Part shown: positions 8,695-16,454 of the stretch, piece by piece
Position numbering within the stretch: position 1 is the stretch's first letter
How the letters are laid out: every line of letters begins with the position of its first letter
NCBI GenBank assembly: GCA_964392365.1
Contig: CAYMPH010000012.1
Location: 65,154 to 129,153 of the forward strand
Direction of reading: 5' to 3'
Origin: CAYMPH01 sp964392365
GTDB lineage: Bacteria > Spirochaetota > UBA4802 > UBA5550
DNA: 64,000 bases
The notes under the pieces: generated by a model
Databases searched by the model: none
Told to the model about the DNA's origin: nothing
The model's input: only the letters and a program-made list of their open reading frames with translations
Position numbers and translations under genes: made by a program

Positions 8695-9843
8695 ATGTCT
8701 AAGACTAACCCAAAATCGCTTGTACTAAAAATTGGAGGGTATTTACTCATAGGATTTTTTACCCTTATTATAGTTATATCTTTCGGTATGCCGGATTTCA
8801 TCACAAGATTCAGCCTTGATCAGACAACCGTCGCTATGGTAAACGGAGAAAAACTGCATGTATATGATTTTCTGAGATACAGGGATAATATTTACAGACA
8901 ATACGGCAGAAACGAAAAAATGGATCCTTTTATTCTTACACAGTTTATAGGTGAATTCCTGATTGTTCAGGAAGGTATAAAAAACGGATTTGAGCCGACT
9001 GAAGATAGAATCGCCAATTATATAAAAAGCATTCCGATTTTCAGAAATCCGAACACAGGTGCTTACGACGGGAATGAATTTAAAAAATTTCTTCAGGGAA
9101 ATAAATTTACATTCGGTGAATTCAATAAAATTCTAAGACGCGATCTTGTAAAAGAGGATTTTCTCCATTATCTGAGAATGGGTGCTGCAGTTTCATCAGA
9201 AGAAATTATATTCAACCAGCTTTCTTCAAATGGAAAAATTAAAATTAAATACGCATTTCTTTCAGGAGAGGATTTAAAAAGAAGATTAGCAGATAAAATT
9301 GCAGTTTCAGAAAATGAAGTAAGCAGTGAGATGTCAAAAAATAAAAGCGAACTAAAAGATCCGAAAACAGACAGAGCAAGAATCAGGCAAAGGCTGATAG
9401 ATACAAAGTTCAATGAAGCAAAAAAAGATCTTATAAATAGTCTCACTGCTCTTGCAGAAAAAAAAGCTTCGTTCAATGAATCTTCAGCACTGCTCAATGG
9501 AGCTGTAAAAATTACAAAAGAATTTGCACCGGGAACTCCTGTTCTTGATGATTCAATAGAATCACAGCCGCTTTCACAGATTGAGAATTCAAAAGTTTTC
9601 AGGGAACAGTTTTTATCTCTTGAAAATGGTATAGTTTCCGCTCCAATTGAAGCTGCGAACGGCATTTATATTATTACACCTGAACTGAAAGATATTAAAT
9701 CTGAAACTCTTAAAGATGAAGAAAAAATCAATCTGACAAAAAAACTTGAAAACCAGAAAATTAATGCTCTTACTCAAAATCTTATGGCATCACTTATGGA
9801 AAAATCAAAGATTGTAAAAACAAAAAATTTAGATAAAAACTGA
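8695..9843 (+). CDS. SurA-N/PpiD-like membrane-anchored periplasmic chaperone
   Basis: The 382-aa protein has one N-terminal membrane helix (about 10-32, GGYLLIGFFTLIIVISFGM), then a SurA_N-like chaperone domain beginning VAMVNGEKLHVYDFLRYRDN. In PpiD proteins (~620 aa) this is followed by a parvulin prolyl isomerase domain. Here the region at 225-360 keeps only the general pattern (KVFREQFLSLENGIVSAPIEAANGIYII) and is short, so isomerase activity is doubtful. It probably acts at the outer face of the inner membrane in outer-membrane protein folding. A TTGACA at 8608-8613 may belong to its promoter, but the matching -10 is poor. Confidence 0.8.
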   Translation: MSKTNPKSLVLKIGGYLLIGFFTLIIVISFGMPDFITRFSLDQTTVAMVNGEKLHVYDFLRYRDNIYRQYGRNEKMDPFILTQFIGEFLIVQEGIKNGFEPTEDRIANYIKSIPIFRNPNTGAYDGNEFKKFLQGNKFTFGEFNKILRRDLVKEDFLHYLRMGAAVSSEEIIFNQLSSNGKIKIKYAFLSGEDLKRRLADKIAVSENEVSSEMSKNKSELKDPKTDRARIRQRLIDTKFNEAKKDLINSLTALAEKKASFNESSALLNGAVKITKEFAPGTPVLDDSIESQPLSQIENSKVFREQFLSLENGIVSAPIEAANGIYIITPELKDIKSETLKDEEKINLTKKLENQKINALTQNLMASLMEKSKIVKTKNLDKN

Positions 9844-10017
9844 TTGATTTAAATTCAGTATAATATTATCATGTTACATAATATAAGAGTTTAATTATAG
9901 TGAATAAATATTATTATTCTCTTCCTGATTGATCTCAACTTTCACAGGAAAAAAAAGGAATGGAATATTCCGTTTTATTTTTAAGCTCAATATTGAATAA
10001 AGGAGAACATAGGTTCA

Positions 10018-10482
10018 ATGAATATTAATGCCGAATATGTAAATCCGTTTCTTGAAGCTGCAAGCGCTGTTTTTAAATCAATCCTCGGGGTAGATTTAAG
10101 ACGGGGAAAACTTGTAATAAAAGAAAGCCCGTCTCCAGGACTTGATGTTGCAATAATAATCGGCATTACGGGCGGCGTAACTGGTGAAGTTGTATACAGC
10201 ATGAGCTACAACATGGTTTATAAAATTGCAGACATCCTCGCACCTGGAATGTCAGAACAGCAGATAAAGCAGGAATACAAAGATATAGTCGGCGAGCTTG
10301 CCAATATGATAACCGGAAATGCCATGAATCTCTTTGCATCAACAGGAAAGGCAATAGATATTACAACTCCTACTGTAGTTGAAGGAAAAGACTTCACCAT
10401 TACAATGATAAAGCAGACTACTCTTGGAATTAATCTCTACAGCCCGATGGGTCAGCTTGAAATGAACATCGCCTTAAAATAA
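10018..10482 (+). CDS. cheX: CheX-family chemotaxis phosphatase
   Basis: The 154-aa protein starts MNINAEYVNPFLEAASAVF and carries EYKDIVGELANMITGNAMN. The ExxN pattern in that helix (Glu of GELAN and its Asn) is the catalytic pair that CheX uses to dephosphorylate CheY-P. Spirochaetes use CheX rather than CheZ. It probably acts on CheY-like receivers such as the one at 3369-3737. It is followed after 14 bp by the SRPBCC gene. The start is ATG 10018, with AAAGGAG upstream. Confidence 0.9.
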   Translation: MNINAEYVNPFLEAASAVFKSILGVDLRRGKLVIKESPSPGLDVAIIIGITGGVTGEVVYSMSYNMVYKIADILAPGMSEQQIKQEYKDIVGELANMITGNAMNLFASTGKAIDITTPTVVEGKDFTITMIKQTTLGINLYSPMGQLEMNIALK

Positions 10483-10496
10483 ATATTTCATTTAAA

Positions 10497-11018
10497 ATGG
10501 ACAAACGTGTATATTCAGAAATTGTAATTAATGCCCCGGCAGAAACAGTCTGGGGAATTATTACAGATTTTGAAAAATACAATGAATGGAATATTTTCAC
10601 TCCCAGGATTACTCTTAAAAACAGCAATTTTCAAACAGGTGCTGAATTCGATCTCGACTGCCAGATGACAGATAAAAAATATTTAATAAATGAACACGAA
10701 AGCATTCTTGAAATAAATTCAGATAATTACAGTTTCTGCATGGGAACTTCAAGAACTAAAGGCAGGCCGGGGATACGCAGCTACAGATGGCAGATTTGCG
10801 AAGTTGTTTCATCAGACAAAACGAGATATATCAATCATGAAAGATATGAAGGTCCGCTTGCGCCGATTGTCAGATTCCTTTACGATAAAAAACTTTCAGC
10901 TGCATTTAAAAAATTCTGTATCGCTTTAAAAAAACGCGCTGAGGAAAAATTTGCCCAATCAGATAAATCCTACACAAGTTTTGAAACAGCGGACCATGAA
11001 CTTTCATCAATTAAATAA
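10497..11018 (+). CDS. SRPBCC (polyketide cyclase/dehydrase-like) protein
   Basis: The 173-aa protein has the START-like/SRPBCC pattern: EIVINAPAETVWGIITDFEKYNEWN near the N-terminus and a C-terminal helix (FLYDKKLSAAFKKFCIALKKRAEE). These folds bind hydrophobic ligands; a function cannot be assigned from sequence. It follows cheX by 14 bp. The 3' end runs into the convergent thyX gene, overlapping it by 49 bases, so the last 16 codons are antisense to thyX codons. Confidence 0.85.
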   Translation: MDKRVYSEIVINAPAETVWGIITDFEKYNEWNIFTPRITLKNSNFQTGAEFDLDCQMTDKKYLINEHESILEINSDNYSFCMGTSRTKGRPGIRSYRWQICEVVSSDKTRYINHERYEGPLAPIVRFLYDKKLSAAFKKFCIALKKRAEEKFAQSDKSYTSFETADHELSSIK

Positions 11019-11608
11019 TCGCCGAAAACAGATGGCGCTTCTTTCTGCAGAACTTTAAGCATTGCAAGGCATACCCGCCTTATCTCCCACTGCGCGCTCT
11101 TATCAAGCCTTAAATGAAAAACAGTTCTGAACTCCCTGAAATTCGCTGAAAAAACTATTTCGCTTTCCAGAGCATTTGGAAGAATAAACCTGGAATCCTG
11201 CTTTTTAATTCCGCACTCCCTGAGATCATGATATGTTTTTCTTGCATGCTCCATATATTCTATATATATTTTAAGAGCCTTTTCATTCTCTTTTATTTCA
11301 GGAGGAACAATAAAATTAAATTCCGACTCATCAACATAGCGCTGCGACTGCTGAGAAAAACTGGCGAGCCTGTGCCTCACTAGCTGATGAGTAAAAGACC
11401 TTGATGCGCCTTTTATCCGGAAGGACGCCGTTGCATGTTCAAGAATTGAATGATGGCCGTTTATTATACTTCTTCTGATAAAATTTGAATCGCTGTCATC
11501 TGTAATTTTATCAAGCGAAAGATAGCAGGTTCTGCCTGCTTCTTCAATTAACTTTTCCGCATTAGGCGTAATAGCCAGCAGTTTAACATCCGGTGAATAT
11601 ATTTCCAT
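10970..11608 (-). CDS. thyX: Flavin-dependent thymidylate synthase
   Basis: ThyX makes dTMP from dUMP using methylene-tetrahydrofolate, FAD and NADPH. The ThyX motif RHRLASFSQQSQR is present, followed by YVDESEFNF. I choose ATG 11608 because GGATGGAAG lies a few bases upstream and the protein then starts MEIYSPDVKLLAITPNAE. An upstream in-frame start would add nine residues. The length (212 aa) is normal. The 3' end overlaps the convergent SRPBCC gene by 49 bases. Upstream is a promoter-hairpin element (11644-11745) that also occurs before selD and the desulfurase. Confidence 0.94.
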   Translation of the reverse strand: MEIYSPDVKLLAITPNAEKLIEEAGRTCYLSLDKITDDSDSNFIRRSIINGHHSILEHATASFRIKGASRSFTHQLVRHRLASFSQQSQRYVDESEFNFIVPPEIKENEKALKIYIEYMEHARKTYHDLRECGIKKQDSRFILPNALESEIVFSANFREFRTVFHLRLDKSAQWEIRRVCLAMLKVLQKEAPSVFGDYLIDESSWSAVSKLV

Positions 11609-11643
11609 GTTGCTTCCATCCCTTTTAAAATTCAAAAAATGGT

Positions 11644-11745
11644 ATATTTTATGGGAACCTCAGAAATCAGTTTTTTCATATAAATAATATGGGAAACTGA
11701 TTTCTACCAATATTGTAAACCCAAAGGAATGTCAATAAATGAATT
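11644..11745 (-). promoter_or_regulatory. Promoter-hairpin element copy A, upstream of thyX
   Basis: Read on the minus strand, the -35 TTGACA (11735-11730), a 17-bp spacer TTCCTTTGGGTTTACAA and the -10 TATTGG (11712-11707) are followed by GTAGAAATCAG. The 12-base arms at 11705-11694 and 11673-11662 are perfectly complementary and would form a leader hairpin with a 20-nt loop. Spacer, -10 region and hairpin arm are shared with copies at 39486-39578 and 40973-41075. It starts 11 bp after the rnfD stop. Confidence 0.75.
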
Positions 11746-11755
11746 TAGATATTCC

Positions 11756-12868
11756 CTATTTAATTCTTTCAGTACTGAATAACTTTGGTGTTACAAAACG
11801 ATCTATTAACGGTACAAATGCGTTCATTATCAGTATAGCAAAACAAACTCCATATGGATAACTGCCGTAAAATCTGATAATAAAAGTCAGCACACCGCAC
11901 CCGAAGGAAAATATCAGCTTGCCGTTTCTGGTAATAGGTGTTGTAACAGGATCCGTTGCCATAAAAAAAGCCCCCAGAAACAAGCCTCCTGAAAAAACAT
12001 GATAGAGCGCATAAAACTGCGCGTAAGCATTCCCTGATACAGCATAATATATATATGATATTATTCCAACTGTTCCAATATAAACTGCAGGTATTTGCCA
12101 GGAAATAATTTTTCTAACAATTAAAAAAATCCCGCCAATCAAAAGCAGTAATACGGAAATTTCTCCGATGCTTCCTCTAAGATTTCCAAAAAAAATAGAT
12201 TTAAGCATACCGGATGAAAACAATGTATCGTAGAGCTGTTCTATTCTAATATTATTTTCAAGATTTATTTTAGGTCCTATGATTGAAGATGCTGTTTTTG
12301 AAATAGCTTCCATAGCAGGAAGTGCAATATCAATTCTGTTTAATATATCTGTTTTAAAAGCATTCATTCCATCGTATTTATACCATTTCGCAGTCATAAG
12401 AGCTGACCAGAAAAGCATCATGGCTGCTCTGGCAGTAAGAGCCGGATTAAATAAATTAAATCCGAGACCGCCGAAAAGCTGTTTCACTAAAATTATAGCA
12501 AACACTGCACCTATAGAAGCCATCCACAACGGTGCATCAGATGGAACATTCATTCCAACAAGAAGACCTGTAACTGCTGCTGAACCGTCAAAAATTGTAA
12601 TCGGCCTTTTCAATGCAAGCTGTATTAAAACTTCTGCAATTATGGCTGATACTACAGATACTGCCATAATATAAACCGCATTAATTCCAAAAATATATCC
12701 GGCATAAATTGCTGAGGGTAAAAGTGCAGCAGCAACAGTCCACATAATAAGTTTTACAGACTCAGCAGATTTAATATGAGGCGAATTTGTTATTGCAGAA
12801 AAATTTTTCTGTTCTGATTCTTTCAGATAATTTTCAGTTTGTCCGGTCATATCCCTGCTTGAATCCAT
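11756..12868 (-). CDS. rnfD: Rnf electron transport complex subunit D
   Basis: RnfD is a polytopic membrane subunit of the ferredoxin:NAD+ oxidoreductase. About 8-9 hydrophobic helices are visible after a 35-residue polar N-terminus. Family patches include FDGSAAVTGLLVGMN, KQLFGGLGFNLFNPALTARA and ATDPVTTPITRNGK, and the length (370 aa) is normal. The covalent-FMN motif (SGAT-like) expected after the FNPA block is not obvious; the nearest candidate is AISKTASS near residue 190. It starts one base after the rnfC stop. No rnfG, E, A or B follows: the next gene downstream is thyX. Confidence 0.9.
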   Translation of the reverse strand: MDSSRDMTGQTENYLKESEQKNFSAITNSPHIKSAESVKLIMWTVAAALLPSAIYAGYIFGINAVYIMAVSVVSAIIAEVLIQLALKRPITIFDGSAAVTGLLVGMNVPSDAPLWMASIGAVFAIILVKQLFGGLGFNLFNPALTARAAMMLFWSALMTAKWYKYDGMNAFKTDILNRIDIALPAMEAISKTASSIIGPKINLENNIRIEQLYDTLFSSGMLKSIFFGNLRGSIGEISVLLLLIGGIFLIVRKIISWQIPAVYIGTVGIISYIYYAVSGNAYAQFYALYHVFSGGLFLGAFFMATDPVTTPITRNGKLIFSFGCGVLTFIIRFYGSYPYGVCFAILIMNAFVPLIDRFVTPKLFSTERIK

Positions 12869-12869
12869 A

Positions 12870-14180
12870 TTATTTATTTAATCTATCCTGGGTAAGCTTA
12901 ATAAAAAAACTTAACTGCCTTCTCGAAGGGCAGCTGTAGGAACATGAACCGCACTGAATACAGTCAAACGGATTTAAAAGAGCCGCTTTATCAAACCTGT
13001 TGTCTTCATAAGCTTTTTCTATATTGAAGGGAATAAGACCCATCGGGCACACATCAACGCATTTACCGCATCTTATACAGGCTGATGATTTATCTTCGTT
13101 GATTTCTTTTTCAGACATAAACATTATGCCGGCAGTTCCTTTCACTATTGGAAAATCAAGAGACTCCACACTTTGCCCGCACATTGAACCGCCCATTACA
13201 ATTCTTGCAGGCTTACCTTTAAAACCGCCGCACTCTTCAATAATATCTGAAACGCGGGTTCCAATTCTTACTTTATAATTGCCGGGTTTTGAAATCATAT
13301 CGCCTGAAACAGTAATATATCTTTCAAACAGAGGCTTGCCGAATAACACCGCCTCCCTGAGAGCAAATATCGTACTGACACTATAGACAAGCACGCCAAT
13401 ATCAGCAGGTAAGCCTCTTGATGGAACTTTTCTGCCGGTTAAAGTATAAATTAAAAGTTTCTCATCTCCCTGTGGATATTTAGGTTTAACCGCCTTAACC
13501 TGAATGGAGACGCCTGAATTTAATTTTTCAATTGCATCCTGAATTGATTTTACAGCTTCAGGTTTATTTTTTTCAATTCCGATAATTGCTTTGTCAACGC
13601 CAAGAGTTTTCATTGCAATTTTAATACCTTCAATTATTTCTGTCGGGAATGTTCTCATTAAAACATCGTCGCAGGTTAAATACGGATCGGTTTCAGCTCC
13701 ATTTATAATCAGTAAATCAATTTTTTTATCCGGATGAAGATTTAATTTAATATCAGCATGGAATTTATCTCCGCCAAGACCGGCGATTCCCGCACTTTCT
13801 ATTTTCGCAATTATTTCTTCTTTAGCTGAATTTTCCCAGCTGGAAATTTCAGTCCTGGGGTAGGATGTTCCGAATGATCCTCCTGCCTCAATTACAATAA
13901 CAGTCTGATCTGCGAAGATATTCGGTGATTGTTTAATTTCTATCACTCTGCCTGGAATGGAAGAATGAATATTTGAACTCAGGTTACCGTCAGCGGCTGC
14001 AATCAGCTGCCCTTCTGTTACGATATCACGTACTTTAACCACTACTTTTGCAGGGGTACCTATATGCTGCTGGATTGGAATATAACAAAACTGAGGTATT
14101 GGAAGATTACTGAAATTTATATTTTCAGTAATCTTCTTTTTTCCACGAGGATGAATTCCTCCCGAAAAAGTTGAAAACAT
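12870..14180 (-). CDS. rnfC: Rnf electron transport complex subunit C
   Basis: RnfC is the peripheral flavin/iron-sulfur subunit that exchanges electrons with NAD. The 436-aa protein begins MFSTFSGGIHPRGKK, as family members do, and contains a flavin/NAD-binding Rossmann-like core (GIAGLGGDKFH, then LLIINGAETDPYLTCDD). It ends in two 4Fe-4S motifs, CIRCGKCVDVCP and CIQCGSCSYSCP. The gene lies 2 bp after a small Cys-rich gene and 1 bp before rnfD, so the three are one transcription unit. Confidence 0.95.
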   Translation of the reverse strand: MFSTFSGGIHPRGKKKITENINFSNLPIPQFCYIPIQQHIGTPAKVVVKVRDIVTEGQLIAAADGNLSSNIHSSIPGRVIEIKQSPNIFADQTVIVIEAGGSFGTSYPRTEISSWENSAKEEIIAKIESAGIAGLGGDKFHADIKLNLHPDKKIDLLIINGAETDPYLTCDDVLMRTFPTEIIEGIKIAMKTLGVDKAIIGIEKNKPEAVKSIQDAIEKLNSGVSIQVKAVKPKYPQGDEKLLIYTLTGRKVPSRGLPADIGVLVYSVSTIFALREAVLFGKPLFERYITVSGDMISKPGNYKVRIGTRVSDIIEECGGFKGKPARIVMGGSMCGQSVESLDFPIVKGTAGIMFMSEKEINEDKSSACIRCGKCVDVCPMGLIPFNIEKAYEDNRFDKAALLNPFDCIQCGSCSYSCPSRRQLSFFIKLTQDRLNK

Positions 14181-14182
14181 GA

Positions 14183-14464
14183 CTAGATATCCTTGGTTGA
14201 ATATATCTCGTCTTTTATCGGAAGTTCTTTCCTTAAATTTTTAATATACGGAAACAGTTCTCCGCATTCTGTATAGAATTCACAGTCTTCAATTATACGT
14301 CTTGCCACTGTAAAATATTTATACAGTTTCTCTTCACTTGATCTTTTAACCCATTTCTTCTTCAGACATTTAACCCTTAGAACAAATCTGTCTGGTTCAG
14401 ATTCGTATTGTCTAATAACAATACAGTGCTGGCAGTTAGCGCAGAAAATCTTTTCTTTGACCAT
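14183..14464 (-). CDS. Small Cys-rich protein upstream of rnfC
   Basis: The 93-aa protein starts MVKEKIFCANCQHCIVIRQ and has further Cys at LRVKCLKKK, EDCEFY and TECGEL. The CxxCxxC cluster and the later pairs suggest metal or Fe-S binding. It is preceded by a strong AAGGAG site and lies 2 bp before rnfC, so it is probably the first gene of this rnf transcript. I do not recognise the family; a role in Rnf assembly or electron input is an inference from position alone. Confidence 0.75.
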   Translation of the reverse strand: MVKEKIFCANCQHCIVIRQYESEPDRFVLRVKCLKKKWVKRSSEEKLYKYFTVARRIIEDCEFYTECGELFPYIKNLRKELPIKDEIYSTKDI

Positions 14465-14771
14465 TAAGACTCTCCTTAAAAAATATTGCGGATTTAAATT
14501 ATATATTCAAGCTTGTAAAAAAACTTTAATATTTACAGTAATAAAATATTTGTATCCCTAATGAAAAAAGTGAGTTTCACACATTACCGGTTTTCGGATG
14601 AAAAAACATAATTAATGCATTAAATAAGTACGGAAATTAGAGAAAAATCCGCAATTTATCAATAAAAAACCCACCCCGAAAACAGTCAAGCTGTTTTTTA
14701 TATTTAAGTCATTAATCATAAGAAAGAGCCCTTTCTTTACAAGTGAAGTTTAACTTTAATAAAAAAAAGAA

Positions 14772-14992
14772 ATAGAACACGGATGACACGGATTATTATG
14801 ATGATCACGGATAAGGAATTTGTTTTTAAAAAGATTTAAAAAATCCAAAAAAATCCGTGTCATCCGTGTTATCCGTGTTCTATCTTTGCTTGAATAATAC
14901 AAAAAATTAAAATAAAAACAGATAATTTAATATTATTCACCCTGAAAAAATCATAACAAATCATAAACAATCCGCGTCATCCGCGTTCTATT
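14772..14992. repeat. Inverted and direct ACGGATGACACGG-type repeats
   Basis: A left arm at 14772-14794 (ATAGAACACGGATG...) faces a right arm at 14852-14883 that carries its complement with one extra ATCCGTGTT unit. A third, slightly different copy (AATCCGCGTCATCCGCG...) lies at 14969-14992. The arms could form a long hairpin with a loop of about 57 bases. The rest of the 570-bp gap between the Cys-rich gene and the HATPase gene shows only AT-rich sequence. This looks like a dispersed non-coding repeat. Confidence 0.75.
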
Positions 14993-15035
14993 GTTAAAAT
15001 CTGTCAATTCAACTGTTTTGTAAATAAATGTGAAT

Positions 15036-15671
15036 TTAATGTTTCAGAGGTATGCTTAAATATGCAGTTGTCTGATTGGATTCAGGTATAATTTTAAATT
15101 TAATATCTTTAATTCCGATATTTTTAAGAATAATTGAAACCAGAACAAGACCTAGACCTGCGCCCTCTTCAGATGTTTCTTCATCCATTGCTTCAAAATA
15201 TTCTGCAATATCAGCACAATCCATTGCTGATGTCATTTTTTTAAATACACGCTTTTTTTCAACTTCAGTCATTTTTACAGGGTTGGTTATTGTAATAATA
15301 AGAGTTCCGTCAATTACCTGGATAATCATTTCTGCCATAATTCCGAATTCTTTTGCATATGAACCAAGATGTTCTGCTTCATTTCTGGCAATTTCAAGTT
15401 TGAACAGTTTTAAAGCCAGGTCATAGTCGAGCGTTGAGCTTACATCCTGATTGAAATATCCTTCAAAATAGATATTCTTAAAGTTGGCTTTAACTGCGTT
15501 TACAAGAAGTTCTTTTACGCAGGTATATAATGCAGGGAGAAGATCAATTCTTGTATACAGTTCAAGAATAAATCCAAGCACCTCTTTAAGCTTGAACTCA
15601 ATATTCTTACTGACTGTATATGCAAGAATTTTTATTTTTTTATTATTTCTTACTGCCTGTTCAAGTTCCAT
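15036..15671 (-). CDS. HATPase_c-domain protein (anti-sigma/histidine-kinase-like ATPase)
   Basis: The 211-aa cytosolic protein has an ATP-binding GHKL fold without a phospho-His domain: N-box CVKELLVNAVKANFKN (about 67-82), and G2 box EEGAGLGLVLVSIILKN (about 168-184). A 60-residue insertion separates the N and G boxes. Proteins like this act as serine kinases on STAS partners or as degenerate kinases; the STAS protein at 5826-6422 is a possible partner. It stands alone, divergent from the tetR operon and flanked by repeats. Confidence 0.8.
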   Translation of the reverse strand: MELEQAVRNNKKIKILAYTVSKNIEFKLKEVLGFILELYTRIDLLPALYTCVKELLVNAVKANFKNIYFEGYFNQDVSSTLDYDLALKLFKLEIARNEAEHLGSYAKEFGIMAEMIIQVIDGTLIITITNPVKMTEVEKKRVFKKMTSAMDCADIAEYFEAMDEETSEEGAGLGLVLVSIILKNIGIKDIKFKIIPESNQTTAYLSIPLKH

Positions 15672-15756
15672 TTTATCTTCTCATGTAATGAATCTATAAT
15701 TTAGAGCATGTGGAAATATTGCAATCAAAAAATAACATTGGAAACATTTATACTGC

Positions 15757-15804
15757 TTGACAATTTTTAATACTTTTATAATTTGTTAACTAAACGGTTA
15801 GTTA
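15757..15804 (+). promoter_or_regulatory. Promoter and palindromic operator of the tetR-efflux operon
   Basis: TTGACA lies at 15757-15762 and TATAAT at 15777-15782; the 14-bp spacing is short, so the exact -10 may be shifted a few bases. Immediately downstream is a perfect palindrome, TAACTAA-ACGG-TTAGTTA (15787-15804), of the size and position used by TetR repressors. It would cover the transcription start and block the operon when the repressor has no ligand. Confidence 0.8.
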
Positions 15805-15827
15805 TTAAAGTATTTAAAAGGCACATT

Positions 15828-16454
15828 ATGTCTGAAAAAACAAAAACTGAAATAAAGATTATAAATGCAGCCATCTATGAATTCGCTCATTTCGGTCTTG
15901 CAGGCGCCCGTGTTGACAGAATTGCAAAAAGAGGAAAAGTTAACAAAGCGATGATTTATTACCATCATAAAAGCAAGGAAAAGCTGTATGAATCAATAAT
16001 TTCAGATGCATATGATAATTTTTTCCAGAACATATTTATAGATACTCCAGGTAATTTAAAACCAGATATTCATATGGAAAATATTATAAAGAAGCTTCTA
16101 TCCAAAACAAGCGAACTGGATATACTTTTCTTTCAGATTTTTCTAAAAGAAATTGCAGACGGTGCAAAATATATTAAAAAACTGGTACTCCAGCCCTTTA
16201 TTCTTCCAATGATAACAACCATACAGGATCTCATTAAAAAAGGAAATAATGAAAAAATTTTTAAAAATACTGACCATCTTTATGCTTTCATACCTATTGT
16301 AGGATCAATTTTAATATTTAATGTTATAAGATATATATCTAAGGGAACGGATATGGAAAAGGTATTTTTCTCCGGCAACTATATAGAAAAATTTACCGAG
16401 AACATTCTGGATATATACATGAACGGAATTCTTGCAAGAAAGGAGGAAAAATGA
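15828..16454 (+). CDS. TetR-family transcriptional repressor of the efflux operon
   Basis: The N-terminal helix-turn-helix is clear (AAIYEFAHFGLAGARVD, then AMIYYHHKSKEKLYESI), followed by a ligand-binding helical domain with several hydrophobic helices. I take ATG 15828 (MSEKTKTEIK), which has AAAAGG upstream. An alternative start at 15783 would place coding sequence over the operator. It is the first gene of a seven-gene operon, and its stop overlaps the TolC gene by 4 bases. It probably represses its own operon through the palindrome at 15787-15804. The inducer is unknown. Confidence 0.9.
   Translation: MSEKTKTEIKIINAAIYEFAHFGLAGARVDRIAKRGKVNKAMIYYHHKSKEKLYESIISDAYDNFFQNIFIDTPGNLKPDIHMENIIKKLLSKTSELDILFFQIFLKEIADGAKYIKKLVLQPFILPMITTIQDLIKKGNNEKIFKNTDHLYAFIPIVGSILIFNVIRYISKGTDMEKVFFSGNYIEKFTENILDIYMNGILARKEEK

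Noticed and set aside
11635..11678. A possible 15-codon upstream ORF in the thyX leader, starting at the conserved ATGAAAAAAC (MKKLISEVPIKYTIF)
   Set aside because: No ribosome-binding site precedes it, and the resemblance to the desulfurase start is better explained as shared element sequence. I mention it only as part of the repeat.
14772..14992. Considered as a CRISPR array
   Set aside because: The units are unequal in length, not regularly spaced, and partly inverted; no cas genes are visible.
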